Assembly (NCBI GenBank): GCA_017548365.1
Contig: JAFZAC010000033.1
Span: 61,935 to 125,934, forward strand
Reading direction: 5' to 3'
DNA from: Muribaculaceae bacterium
Lineage (GTDB): Bacteria > Bacteroidota > Bacteroidia > Bacteroidales > Muribaculaceae
DNA: 64,000 nucleotides
Shown: positions 53,560 through 63,155 of the stretch, piece after piece
How positions within the stretch are numbered: position 1 is the stretch's first letter
Layout of the letters: each line of letters starts with the position of its first letter
The notes under the pieces: generated by a model
What the model was told of the DNA's origin: nothing
Database searches by the model: none
The model's input: the letters and a program-made list of their open reading frames with translations, nothing else
Program-made: the position numbers and the translations under genes

Positions 53560-54677
53560 AATTGCATCCCGACATATTGTACCGAATGGCGTTTGCGGGT
53601 ATTAGAGGCATGGGCATCGAGCTTGCTCAGCGTCTGCTTGACGTTATACCAAGCGAAAGGGAGTTTTTTGCTCTCACCGACCGTGAACTAAAGTCTATTA
53701 CGGGTAGCCGCAGCAAGGTGTGGGAACGAGCCAGTCGCGACGAGATGCTTCGCAAGGCTGAGAAAGAGCTGCTCTTTGTTGAGCAGAAGCATATTAAGGT
53801 GCAGTATTTCACCGACAACGATTTTCCCCAACGTCTGCTCAATGCCAGCGATGCTCCCATTTTACTATATTCGATAGGAGACTGCAACCTCAATGCCAAG
53901 CATGTTATAAGCATTGTTGGAACGCGTAGAAGCACCCATTATGGTGCAGCTTTTTGTGACGCTCTAGTTAAGGATTTATCACAGATGCTCGACAGAGACT
54001 TGGTGATAGTTAGCGGACTTGCATATGGTACCGATATAAACGCTCATCGAGCTGCCATTAAATATGAGGTCCCCACTGTGGCTGTTCAGGCTTGTGGATT
54101 GAACAAAATTTATCCCGCCGAGCATCGTGACGATGCTGCTCATATAGTTAGGCAATGTGGGGCAGTGGTGAGTGACTATACCAGTCAAGACCAAATTCAC
54201 CGAGGAAATTTCCTTGCACGAAACCGCATCATTGCAGCACTGAGCGACTGCACCGTGGTGGTGGAGAGTGCAAACAAGGGTGGGGCATTGGTTACCGCCA
54301 ATATCGCTGCAAGCTATAGCCGCGACGTGTTTGCCCTGCCAGGGCGTGTAACCGACGAATTCTCTAAAGGCTGCAACCGTCTAATCATGAACAATCAGGC
54401 AGCAGCTATCACTTGCGCCGAAGACTTGCTTAAGGCGATGCGCTGGGAGTCTAAAATAGTTCCCGAGAAGGTAACCGAACTCGAACTTTTTCCTCAACTC
54501 ACTGCCGAGCAGCAAAAGGTTGTTGATCTCTTACGCAAGCAGGGCGACTTGCACATAAACGACCTCGCTGGTTTGATGGCACTACCCGTTTACGGTTTGA
54601 TGGCAACCCTTGTAGAACTAGACACAAAAGGAATTATAGCCACACTTCCCGGTTGTAGATATACACTGAAGCGATAG
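53550..54677 (+). CDS. dprA: DNA-processing protein DprA (Smf)
   Basis: 375 residues. Loads RecA on incoming single-stranded DNA during natural transformation. An N-terminal helical region with helix-hairpin-helix-like character (AGIRGMGIELAQRLLDVI) precedes the Rossmann-like domain with SIVGTRRSTHYG, IVSGLAYGTDINAH and GRVTDEFSKGCNRLI. The C-terminal winged helix (about 315-375, INDLAGLMALPVYGLMATLVEL) is the DML1-type domain. The start overlaps the thioesterase by ten bases. Its stop codon lies inside a perfect 13-bp inverted repeat. Confidence 0.95.
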   Translation: MAIELHPDILYRMAFAGIRGMGIELAQRLLDVIPSEREFFALTDRELKSITGSRSKVWERASRDEMLRKAEKELLFVEQKHIKVQYFTDNDFPQRLLNASDAPILLYSIGDCNLNAKHVISIVGTRRSTHYGAAFCDALVKDLSQMLDRDLVIVSGLAYGTDINAHRAAIKYEVPTVAVQACGLNKIYPAEHRDDAAHIVRQCGAVVSDYTSQDQIHRGNFLARNRIIAALSDCTVVVESANKGGALVTANIAASYSRDVFALPGRVTDEFSKGCNRLIMNNQAAAITCAEDLLKAMRWESKIVPEKVTELELFPQLTAEQQKVVDLLRKQGDLHINDLAGLMALPVYGLMATLVELDTKGIIATLPGCRYTLKR

Positions 54678-54700
54678 CACATTTGCACTATCGCTTCAGT
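54665..54700. terminator. Inverted repeat spanning the dprA stop
   Basis: ACTGAAGCGATAG (54665-54677) / CTATCGCTTCAGT (54688-54700), 10-base loop. The T tract is poor on both strands, so it is a weak terminator or a 3'-protecting stem; korB converges from the other side. Confidence 0.6.
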
Positions 54701-54729
54701 AAGTTTAATCCCTATAATATGCAGAGTGA

Positions 54730-55743
54730 TTATCTGCGCTCCCATGTGTCGCCGTCAAGAATCATGTCACGAAGATTCTTGTAACGGTGTTTTACTTGGA
54801 TTTTGCGCGTCTGAACAGCAACGTCAGTCTCGTAGCTAGGAGCATCAACGTCGCGTATCACACCGAGTGCCACGGGCAGATTAGTGCCGTCCATCATAGC
54901 AAGTTGCTGATGCAGGAAGTTGTCCTGACAGTGTGCATCGTGGATGAGAACGTCATCGATCGTGTAATCACCGTCATCAAGACGTACAGCCTTGAGTCCA
55001 AAACCCTCTTGAACAAGGCCCATATCGCGGTTCTTGCCAAAGAGCATCTTCTCACCATGAACCAAATGGATTGTACGGTTTGCGCGAACTGCCTTGTCGG
55101 TGATGCGGTTGTGGATGCCATTGTTGAAAATCATACAGTTCTGCAGAATTTCAACTACCGAACAACCTTTGTGACCAGCTGCTTCAATCATGATTTCTTG
55201 ATTGATTTTCAGCTCCACATCGATGCCGCGGGCGAAGAAAGTGCCACGAGCACCAAAAACGAGTTCAGCTGGAATAAATGGATCTTCGGTTGTGCCGTAG
55301 GGCGATGACTTCGATACACAGCCGCGGTCACTAGTGGGGCTGAACTGTCCCTTGGTGAGACCGTAAATCTTGTTGTTAAGCAACAGCAGGTTCAGGTCAA
55401 CATTGCGACGCACCTCATGGATGAAGTGGTTGCCGCCAATAGCGAGACAGTCACCGTCGCCCGAGATTTGCCAGACAGTGAGTTGTGGATTTGCCACTTT
55501 CACGCCAGTGGCGATAGCTCCGCCACGACCATGAATTGTGTGGAATCCATAAGTGTTCATGTAGTAGGGTAGACGTGAGCTGCATCCAATACCCGAGACC
55601 ACAGCAATCATGTGAGGGGGGATACCCAACTCGGCCATTGCTTTGTGAAGCACGTTAAGGATAGCGTGGTCGCCACAACCGGGACACCAACGCACTGCAA
55701 TATCATTCTTAAAATCTTTGGGTTCGTATGTTTGATTTGTCAT
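54730..55743 (-). CDS. korB: 2-oxoacid:ferredoxin oxidoreductase, beta subunit
   Basis: 337 residues. Thiamine-pyrophosphate subunit: WCPGCGDHAILN near the N-terminus and the TPP motif GDGDCLAIGGNHF...LLLLNNKIYGLTKGQFSPTS (about residues 95-140). With the alpha subunit it oxidises 2-oxoglutarate (or a related 2-oxoacid) to the acyl-CoA, reducing ferredoxin, in the cytoplasm. It follows korA by two bases. No separate ferredoxin-like KorD or gamma gene is beside it, in line with the two-subunit type. The exact 2-oxoacid is inferred from family membership. Confidence 0.92.
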   Translation of the reverse strand: MTNQTYEPKDFKNDIAVRWCPGCGDHAILNVLHKAMAELGIPPHMIAVVSGIGCSSRLPYYMNTYGFHTIHGRGGAIATGVKVANPQLTVWQISGDGDCLAIGGNHFIHEVRRNVDLNLLLLNNKIYGLTKGQFSPTSDRGCVSKSSPYGTTEDPFIPAELVFGARGTFFARGIDVELKINQEIMIEAAGHKGCSVVEILQNCMIFNNGIHNRITDKAVRANRTIHLVHGEKMLFGKNRDMGLVQEGFGLKAVRLDDGDYTIDDVLIHDAHCQDNFLHQQLAMMDGTNLPVALGVIRDVDAPSYETDVAVQTRKIQVKHRYKNLRDMILDGDTWERR

Positions 55744-55745
55744 GA

Positions 55746-57593
55746 TTATTTACCCTCCATAATTTTGATTACACCTTCTTCAATCTCATTAACAAGGAAT
55801 GGTTGACCTTGAGTCTTGTTGATTCGTTTGATGTTGAGTTCAGGAATTTGGCTCTGCAAGTAGGTAGCAAATTGTCCATTGTTCAACTCAGCCACAATCA
55901 CTGTTTTGTATTTGCTCAGCACTTCGCGAGTGTTGCGTGGCAGTGGGTTGATATATTGGAACTGGGCAAAGTCAATGTTCTTGTCAGCCTTGTTGAGATG
56001 CTCATAGGCAGTGAGGATGTGGCCATAGGTTCCGCCCCAACCAATGAGGATTGTGTCGCTAGTGTTGTGCTCGCTCTTGACTTCGAGTTCGGGAATATGG
56101 TTGGCAACATTAGCAATCTTCTGTGCGCGAGTGTTAACCATGCGTTGGTGGTTCTCAGGGCTGTTAGAAATCACGCCTGTATCGTAATCACGCTCCAAAC
56201 CACCCACACGGTGCATCTTGCCTGGGACGCCGGGGAATGACCAGTAGCGTACCAGCTCATCGTTGCGGCTGTAGGCATGCCAGCTTTCCTCCTTGTCCTC
56301 AGGAACAAAGTTAGGATGAATCTCAGGATAGTCGCCTACCTCAGGAACGCGCCATGCACTGGATCCGTTGGCGATAAACGCATCGGTAAGCAAGATGACT
56401 GGTGTCATGTGTTCAATAGCGATGCGTGCTGCCTCGAATGCCATGTGGAAGCAGTCGGTGGGAGAGGTCGCAGCAACCACAACCAGTGGACATTCGCCGC
56501 TGCGTCCGTAGAGGGCTTGAAGAAGGTCGGTCTGCTCGGTCTTAGTAGGCATACCGGTCGAAGGACCTCCACGCTGAACGTCGATAATTACCAAAGGAAG
56601 TTCCGACATGACAGCCAGACCCATTGCCTCACTCTTGAGCGACAAGCCGGGACCACTGGTGCTTGTTACTGCCAACGAGCCAGCATAGGCGGCACCGATT
56701 GCCGAACAAATACCGGCAATCTCATCTTCCATCTGACACGCTTTCACGCCAAGGTCACGGCGTTTTGCGAGTTCATGCAGGATGTCGGTTGCTGGAGTGA
56801 TAGGGTAGCTGCCCAAGTACAATGGACGGCCGCTTTTCTCGCTGGCGAGAATAAGCCCCCACGCAGTGGCTTTGTTGCCATTGACGTCGACATAGATGCC
56901 AGGTCGCATATCCTCGGTCTCAATGCGGTATTTAGATACCGAAGCATGGATGTTATGACCATAGTCGTGACCACCTTGCAGCACTTTGCAGTTTGCCTCA
57001 TAGACTGCAGGCTTGTTTCCAAACTTGTGTTGAAGGAAGCGTCGGGCGCTTGACAGCGGCATATTGAACAGCCAGCAGATAAGGCCAAGCGCGAACATGT
57101 TGCGGCATTTCATCTGCGACTTGAAATCCATACCGGTATCCTCAAGGGCGGCTTTCACCATTGAGGTCATGGGCACTTCCACGATTTGTGTCTTGAGGCC
57201 TATTTCCTTGTAGGGATTGTCGGTCTCAAATTCTGCTTTTTTGAGGTCGATAGCCTTGAACGAGTCGATGTCTACAATTGCCACACCGTTCTTGTTCAAG
57301 AACTGTACGTTCTGCTTAAGTGCAGCGGGGTTCATTGCAACAAGAACGTCGCACTCATCGCCAGGCGTGTGGACACCATGGCCAATATGAACCTGGAAGC
57401 CACTCACGCCACTAAGTGAGCCTTGAGGGGCACGCACTTCGGCAGGATAGTCGGGGAAGGTGGAGATGATGTCACCCATTTCGGCCGACACACTAGAGAA
57501 AATATTGCCAGCCAGCTGCATACCGTCGCCAGAATCGCCCGAAAAACGGACAACAATGCTCTGACGGAATTTTACGTTAGTTTTTCCTAACAT
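55746..57593 (-). CDS. korA: 2-oxoacid:ferredoxin oxidoreductase, fused gamma-alpha subunit
   Basis: 615 residues. The N-terminal gamma domain (about 1-190; VRFSGDSGDGMQLAGNIF, DVLVAMNPAALKQN) is fused to the alpha pyrimidine-binding domain (GSYPITPATDILHELAKR, QMEDEIAGICSAIGAAYAG, TSTSGPGLSLKSEA, GGPSTGMPTKTEQTDL). This gamma-alpha fusion is the usual form in Bacteroidota and Actinobacteria. First gene of the korAB operon; a TAATTTTG box lies about 70 bases upstream. Confidence 0.93.
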   Translation of the reverse strand: MLGKTNVKFRQSIVVRFSGDSGDGMQLAGNIFSSVSAEMGDIISTFPDYPAEVRAPQGSLSGVSGFQVHIGHGVHTPGDECDVLVAMNPAALKQNVQFLNKNGVAIVDIDSFKAIDLKKAEFETDNPYKEIGLKTQIVEVPMTSMVKAALEDTGMDFKSQMKCRNMFALGLICWLFNMPLSSARRFLQHKFGNKPAVYEANCKVLQGGHDYGHNIHASVSKYRIETEDMRPGIYVDVNGNKATAWGLILASEKSGRPLYLGSYPITPATDILHELAKRRDLGVKACQMEDEIAGICSAIGAAYAGSLAVTSTSGPGLSLKSEAMGLAVMSELPLVIIDVQRGGPSTGMPTKTEQTDLLQALYGRSGECPLVVVAATSPTDCFHMAFEAARIAIEHMTPVILLTDAFIANGSSAWRVPEVGDYPEIHPNFVPEDKEESWHAYSRNDELVRYWSFPGVPGKMHRVGGLERDYDTGVISNSPENHQRMVNTRAQKIANVANHIPELEVKSEHNTSDTILIGWGGTYGHILTAYEHLNKADKNIDFAQFQYINPLPRNTREVLSKYKTVIVAELNNGQFATYLQSQIPELNIKRINKTQGQPFLVNEIEEGVIKIMEGK

Positions 57594-57661
57594 GACTTTT
57601 TAAAATCCTGATTTTTAATATAATATTTGCAATAATCAATTTGTTTTCTTAAAAACGGCTG

Positions 57662-57669
57662 CAAAATTA
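57662..57669 (-). promoter_or_regulatory. -7 box for korAB
   Basis: Minus-strand TAATTTTG matches TAnnTTTG. The rest of 57594-57850 is A/T-rich with nothing else recognised. Confidence 0.5.
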
Positions 57670-57851
57670 TATATAAATAATTAATAAAAAACACTTTAGC
57701 CCTATTTTCTAAACGTCTTTTAAAGCCTTTTAAATAATTTATGTTTTTTTTGCTTTCAACATAATGAGTTCAACTTAGTTTTATATGTTTAGTTAATTCG
57801 GCTTGATCCAGTCTGCTCGGGGTGTGCAAGTATGGGTTGTTCATTATTTTT

Positions 57852-57883
57852 TTTGCGAGAATGAAGAATTTGAGTTACCTTTG
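57852..57883 (+). promoter_or_regulatory. Promoter of dnaG, abutting its start codon
   Basis: TTTG (57852-57855), 20 bases, TACCTTTG (57876-57883); ATG begins at 57889, only 5 bases later, which predicts a leaderless or near-leaderless mRNA. Confidence 0.7.
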
Positions 57884-57888
57884 TAGTC

Positions 57889-60234
57889 ATGATTGACAGG
57901 GAAACGGTTGACAAGATTCTCGACACTGCCGATATAGTGGAAGTGGTGTCCGATTTTGTGAGTTTGCGCCGCCGTGGTGCGAACTTCATTGGCTTGTGCC
58001 CTTTCCATGACGAGAAGACCCCGTCGTTCTCGGTCTCTCCTGCAAAGCAGATTTGTCACTGCTTCGGTTGCGGTAAGGGGGGCAGTTCTGTGAACTTTAT
58101 CATGGAGCATGAGCAGATGTCTTATGCCGAGGCATTGCGTTACCTTGCCAAGAAATACCACATCGAGATTCACGAAAAGGAACTCACCAGCGAGGAGAAG
58201 GCCGCTCAGACTGAGCGTGAGAGTATGCTCGTGATAAACGATTATGCCGCTCAATACTTTGAAGAACAGCTCCACAACACTAGCGAGGGCAAAGACATAG
58301 GTTTAAGCTATTTTTATGAGCGTGGTTTCAACGACGCCACAATAAAGAAGTTCCGTCTTGGCTACTCGCCCGAGGACCGCAAGGCGTTCTACACAGCAGC
58401 CATTGGTCAGGGTTACAACAAGAAATATCTCTTCGATGTGGGTTTGTGCATCGATGACCGCCGTGGTGGTGGCTTCGACCGCTTCCATGGTCGTGTAATG
58501 TTCCCTGTAATGAATATTGCAGGCAAAATTATTGCTTTTGGAGGCCGAACACTCAAAAAAACCAAAGAAGTAGCGAAATATTTCAATTCTCCTGAGTCGA
58601 CAGTCTATGTTAAGAATCGTGAGCTTTATGGACTATTCCAGTCTAAACGTGCCATTGTTAAGGAAGATAAGTGTTTCCTTGTTGAGGGATATACCGATGT
58701 GATTTCAATGCACCAGGCTGGAATTGAGAATGTGGTGGCTTCGAGCGGCACCTCGCTCACAGAGGGACAGATTCGTGCCATTCACCGTTTCACTAAGAAT
58801 GTGACGGTACTTTATGACGGCGATTCGGCAGGTATTAAAGCTTCATTGCGAGGTATTGACATGTTACTTGCCGAGGGCTTGAACATTAAGGTGCTTCTTC
58901 TGCCTGAAGGAGAAGATCCCGACAGCTTCGCACGAACCCATAGCGCTAGTGAACTCAAGCAGTACATTGCTGATAACGAGGCCGATTTCATCAGCTTCAA
59001 AACTAAGATTCTGCTAGAGGGTACCGAGCGTGACCCCATCAAGCGTGCAGCGGTGATAGGCGACGTGGTAAAGTCTATCTCGGTTATCCCCGATGCCATC
59101 GCCCGTTCGGTTTATGCTCGGGAGTGCAGTATACAGCTTGGAATCAGTGAGGATGTACTCCTTCGTGAGATACAAAAGAACATCACTCGCAACAAGGAAG
59201 AGGCCTACAAGCGTCGTGAGCGTGAAAAGAATCGCGAGACAAGGAGACAGGAAAAACCGGCAGCTGGCGATATCGCATCTATAAGTAGTGAGCCTTTGCC
59301 TGAGATAGCGCCACCTCCAGTGATAGAGCCACCCACTAGTGAGGAGTTCCCTAGTGTCATCGACGAACCGCCAGTTATTGACCCTCCATCGGCACCCTAT
59401 GATGAAGTGCCTGGCTTTGATGACGCCTTTGCCGCATCAGTTGGTCCACAACCAGTAGATCCTGGGAAATTTACTTCGAGCTATGCCGCGCGCAAAGAAG
59501 AATTATTGTACAAGGCAGAGCTGGGTGTGATGCGCAATGTTGTTAAGTATGGCATGTGCTATCTGGGAGTTACAGTTAGTGACAATGACCAGATAATACC
59601 AACAACAGTGCTGGAGTTTATCAAAGGCGAGTTTGAGCTTGATAACATTTGTTTCTCGATTGAGAAATTCAAACGTACTTTTGAGGCAAGTCTTGAATAT
59701 GTGAATGATTTCTATCAAGCTCTGTCGCAGTTTGAAAGCCGGGAGAAGACTATTGCCGAGAGCAAATTCAAGCACGCCTTGGAGTCAATTGATACCAATG
59801 GAATGAATGTGGCTGCCATTGAGAAGAAAGAGAAGGAGTTGAAGAAAGGCTTTGATAACGAACTTGACTCCAAAATCAAGGAATTCCGTAAAAACTATCT
59901 CGAGAAAAAACTTTGTTCTCATCTTGACGACACAGTGCGTAATACAGCTATTGCGATGGTCAGCGAGAAGCATCAGTTGAGCAAGATTTACTCAATCGAG
60001 AACATGGAGCATTCTATCGAGAGTCGCCTTGATACAATCATTCCCGAGTCGATACTAAACCTGAAAAATTCACTTATTTCTTGCCAAATCCTTGATGTAC
60101 AGCAGCAAATTCATACAGCACAAGGCGAGAAGGCGCACTCGTTGTTGTTGCAACTGCAGCAACTCTATGAGCTTAGAAAAGGCATTGCACGTCTCATTGG
60201 CGAACGTGTAGTAAACCCCCGACTCAAAAACTAA
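57889..60234 (+). CDS. dnaG: DNA primase DnaG
   Basis: 781 residues, about 200 longer than E. coli DnaG. The CHC2 zinc domain has Cys37, His40, Cys58 and Cys61 (LCPFHDEKTPSF, CHCFGCGKGG). The RNA-polymerase core and TOPRIM domain follow: LVEGYTDVISMHQAG supplies the Glu and LYDGDSAGIKASLRG the Asp pair. A long Pro/Glu/Ile linker (about 450-520, many PP) separates the core from a helical C-terminal region (about 535-781) that should contact the DnaB helicase. It makes the RNA primers of the replication fork. It is monocistronic, divergent from korAB. Confidence 0.95.
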   Translation: MIDRETVDKILDTADIVEVVSDFVSLRRRGANFIGLCPFHDEKTPSFSVSPAKQICHCFGCGKGGSSVNFIMEHEQMSYAEALRYLAKKYHIEIHEKELTSEEKAAQTERESMLVINDYAAQYFEEQLHNTSEGKDIGLSYFYERGFNDATIKKFRLGYSPEDRKAFYTAAIGQGYNKKYLFDVGLCIDDRRGGGFDRFHGRVMFPVMNIAGKIIAFGGRTLKKTKEVAKYFNSPESTVYVKNRELYGLFQSKRAIVKEDKCFLVEGYTDVISMHQAGIENVVASSGTSLTEGQIRAIHRFTKNVTVLYDGDSAGIKASLRGIDMLLAEGLNIKVLLLPEGEDPDSFARTHSASELKQYIADNEADFISFKTKILLEGTERDPIKRAAVIGDVVKSISVIPDAIARSVYARECSIQLGISEDVLLREIQKNITRNKEEAYKRREREKNRETRRQEKPAAGDIASISSEPLPEIAPPPVIEPPTSEEFPSVIDEPPVIDPPSAPYDEVPGFDDAFAASVGPQPVDPGKFTSSYAARKEELLYKAELGVMRNVVKYGMCYLGVTVSDNDQIIPTTVLEFIKGEFELDNICFSIEKFKRTFEASLEYVNDFYQALSQFESREKTIAESKFKHALESIDTNGMNVAAIEKKEKELKKGFDNELDSKIKEFRKNYLEKKLCSHLDDTVRNTAIAMVSEKHQLSKIYSIENMEHSIESRLDTIIPESILNLKNSLISCQILDVQQQIHTAQGEKAHSLLLQLQQLYELRKGIARLIGERVVNPRLKN

Positions 60235-60271
60235 GCCAGGGGTTAACTTCATCCTTTATTCTTTGTCCTTT

Positions 60272-62764
60272 CTACAGTCTTGTCACTGTAGCATGACTGT
60301 TGCCGTTATATGTTAGGAACACCTCTACTTTATATGGGCCTGGCTGCGCTACGTTTAAGTTAGCACCCCAGAAATCCAGATTTTCTAATGTCCCGCCCCA
60401 ATTTAGATTCCAGTCATGGTTAGCACGGAACTTAAAATCACCGCTGTTAAGCACATATATACCTTCCCAAGCACCAGTGCTCTGATTGTAGGTCAGTTCA
60501 AGGTCGGTTTGCCACTGAGTTCCTGAGGGAACAGCTTCTCCAATAATGCTCACGCTCGAGATTGTGGTAAGATAATAAGTGAGAGAGTTCAAGCTCACAT
60601 CAACCTTATAGAAGCCTTGTGGCGTGTACAGATTGTTTCCGTTAAGGGCAAGAGTGCCATCACTGCCACCTGAACCCCAGTTCAATCCGTCCCAATTATC
60701 CTCATTCTCCCTGAATCTGAAATCGCCGTTCAGGAACATATAACCAGTATATTCACCATCAAATCCCATCGACAGACCGGAAGCAGGATTTCCCCAGTTA
60801 TTGGCGACACCAGCCTGCCAAAGCATTGATGTTGTGCTATGGCCATCAATGTAATAGGTCTTATTGCTCAGGTCAATTTCCACCTCATATTCTCTATAGG
60901 ATGAATTGTAAGGAATCATGAAATAACTCTGCATACCAAAGCCTAAAGAGCCATTAGTAGCCGTAACGTCACCGTCACCGAAAGGAGATATCATGTCTAT
61001 CTCGGCATTTGACGACTCAGGCACTATCCTGAAGCGAATATCACTGCTGCTGGCAGGGATAATGGCCTTGAAAGTGTAAATTCCGATAGGTGTCATTTCG
61101 ATAGTTGTGCCACTGCCGTCAATGACAATCGAGTAATTCTCGATTTGAACAGGAATCGTGATTGCGTTAGACTTTACTGTTTGTGGGCCCGATTGGGCTT
61201 CAACCCAGCAATAGAGGCCACAACCTCCCGTGCGTGGACGGTCGTAGTAGGCGAACACTGCATTCTTAAGCTCGTTAAGGTCAATTTTGCCATCTTGGTC
61301 AATTGCGATTGATTGACTGCCGAAATGTAACTGATATGGCCCCTCAAGATCGGTGGAGATATTACATATTTGTAGTTTTGTGCCTTCGGGATAGTCTAAA
61401 GTGAGATTGATTATATCGTTCATCGTTTTGGTAATCTTCAGATAATTACTACCTGGCAATCCATTGTCATCAAGGAACATATAGTCGCCCGAAATATCGT
61501 TGAAATAAACAAAATAACCGCCTTGCTTAGCGGGAATGTTGTAGCCGCCTTGATAGCCCTTGCCGTAGGGGAACTCATCGGTGCCCCAATCATAGTCCCA
61601 GCTGCTTGGTGCAAACTTCAGTTCCGAATCATTGTCAAGAGTCAGGAAGGTTAACCAGTCGTGATTATTGCTTGTGCCGAGCGCTGTCATTGCGTTGCTA
61701 GTCACATCCCAACTATTATAATAACCTGGCATGGTGATGGTGCTGTAATTCACTTGATTGTCACTCAGCCTTGTCATCGTCATCGTCTTGTCGACGGTGT
61801 TGAAGTCAATCTTGTAATAGCCACCTTGGTTGATGACGATGGCGTTGGGATTGTTATACTCCTGACCGCCATTTTCATCGCCACCACCCATTGTGTTGTC
61901 CCAACTGCCTGGGGTCTCTATTATCTTGAACATGCCTTCAGCAGGGAAATAGCCATAGTATTCAAGCGGTCCCTCGCCATTCTCATTGTAGGTCGCACCC
62001 TGAACAGGATACATGGGTACCAAACCATTATCGAAATGCGAGGTATTATTAGCCCAAGGAGAAGTTCCCACGAAGCTTCCTATGAGCCACCATAGGTGGA
62101 TGGGCTGTGATGACTCAAATGTGAATTGAGGTAAATGTAAGAATGTCTTCTCATTGCTAATGGCCACATCTACACCATTGTCGAGTATGACCTCAACTCT
62201 TGCTACGAGGTTCACGGTATTGGGGACATCACTCGGCGAATTCCAGTGGTAAATACTCTTCAGCCACTCCGAAATTGTTTGTTTGCCTATGGTGGTACTA
62301 TTGCCGCTTACATGCCAGCACTCGTACTTAGAGAACTCCTCATCGATGCCAATTACAAGCAGATAATCGGGCTCAGTTACATCATAGGATTGTGTCACAT
62401 CATCCCATGAGAACTTGTAATAATCACGGTTGAGGTAATTAGTGAAACTCAAGTTGAACGCATCGAAGATAGAGTTATAGGTACTTCCATTGAGTAACAC
62501 GTTATAGACCATAGTAATGTCGGCGGCAGTCACCTCATGGTCGCTATTAACGTCATAATGGTAACCATTGACAATTCCACTTAAGCCATCGAGCAAATAG
62601 TTATAAAGCGCAGTGACATCGGCTGCTGTCACTGAGCCATCACGATTAACATCACAATTGATGGCGTCCATATCATAAACAGTGCCCACTGTAGCGTCGG
62701 CACGTGACACTAACAACAATGACAATGTCACAACAATACTAATTTGGTATAAAATACGTCTCAT
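60272..62764 (-). CDS. Exported multidomain protein with N-terminal dockerin and SusE/SusF-like repeats
   Basis: 830 residues. Signal peptide (about 1-24, RADA). A type I dockerin comes directly after it (about 34-95) with two calcium loops, DVNRDGSVTAAD and DVNSDHEVTAAD; dockerins more often sit at the C-terminus. Next come two diverged beta-rich domains (about 105-620; e.g. VIGIDEEFSKYECWHVSG, KLQICNISTDLEGPYQLHFG). The C-terminal part holds SusE/SusF-like carbohydrate-binding modules with a repeated pattern (YMFLNGDFRFRENEDNW, IYVLNSGDFKFRANHDWNL). Likely a surface glycan-binding protein. A leader of about 140 bases precedes it. Confidence 0.85.
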   Translation of the reverse strand: MRRILYQISIVVTLSLLLVSRADATVGTVYDMDAINCDVNRDGSVTAADVTALYNYLLDGLSGIVNGYHYDVNSDHEVTAADITMVYNVLLNGSTYNSIFDAFNLSFTNYLNRDYYKFSWDDVTQSYDVTEPDYLLVIGIDEEFSKYECWHVSGNSTTIGKQTISEWLKSIYHWNSPSDVPNTVNLVARVEVILDNGVDVAISNEKTFLHLPQFTFESSQPIHLWWLIGSFVGTSPWANNTSHFDNGLVPMYPVQGATYNENGEGPLEYYGYFPAEGMFKIIETPGSWDNTMGGGDENGGQEYNNPNAIVINQGGYYKIDFNTVDKTMTMTRLSDNQVNYSTITMPGYYNSWDVTSNAMTALGTSNNHDWLTFLTLDNDSELKFAPSSWDYDWGTDEFPYGKGYQGGYNIPAKQGGYFVYFNDISGDYMFLDDNGLPGSNYLKITKTMNDIINLTLDYPEGTKLQICNISTDLEGPYQLHFGSQSIAIDQDGKIDLNELKNAVFAYYDRPRTGGCGLYCWVEAQSGPQTVKSNAITIPVQIENYSIVIDGSGTTIEMTPIGIYTFKAIIPASSSDIRFRIVPESSNAEIDMISPFGDGDVTATNGSLGFGMQSYFMIPYNSSYREYEVEIDLSNKTYYIDGHSTTSMLWQAGVANNWGNPASGLSMGFDGEYTGYMFLNGDFRFRENEDNWDGLNWGSGGSDGTLALNGNNLYTPQGFYKVDVSLNSLTYYLTTISSVSIIGEAVPSGTQWQTDLELTYNQSTGAWEGIYVLNSGDFKFRANHDWNLNWGGTLENLDFWGANLNVAQPGPYKVEVFLTYNGNSHATVTRL

Positions 62765-62906
62765 AATTTATATGTTTTAATTGCTGATTTACACATTTTG
62801 GGGCCGAACGATGCGCCGCCACAAAGCACAGGAAAATCAAAATGCGGAAAAAAGATGTTTTCATAACGTAACAGCCTTTTTGTAGTGGTCTTTATAATCA
62901 ATGTCG

Positions 62907-62914
62907 CAAAATTA
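62907..62914 (-). promoter_or_regulatory. -7 box for the dockerin protein gene at 62764
   Basis: Minus-strand TAATTTTG, with TTTG 22 bases upstream (62940-62937). Confidence 0.5.
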
Positions 62915-63083
62915 CACATAATTTTATAATATACAACAAAAAGACAATTATTTGCAAAAAATCTTTAGAATAGTATCTTATTTTAAATGGGTTTTGATGG
63001 TTGAGCATCATGAAGATTTATCAAAAAAGCAGTTGCAATTTCCAAAACATTATCTAAAAAACAAAAAATTAAAATATTTTGAT

Positions 63084-63091
63084 TATTTTTG
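63084..63091 (+). promoter_or_regulatory. -7 box for the LRR protein gene
   Basis: TATTTTTG, 64 bases before ATG 63156. Confidence 0.5.
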
Positions 63092-63155
63092 CAAATTAAA
63101 TGAACAATCCTGAAAACAGACATCATTAACAAACTATTTATAAATCGATATTATT

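Larger units (their letters stand above)
62765..63155. other. Divergent A/T-rich intergenic region, dockerin protein / LRR protein
   Basis: No gene seen. It contains the two promoter boxes listed separately and otherwise only A/T-rich sequence. Confidence 0.5.
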
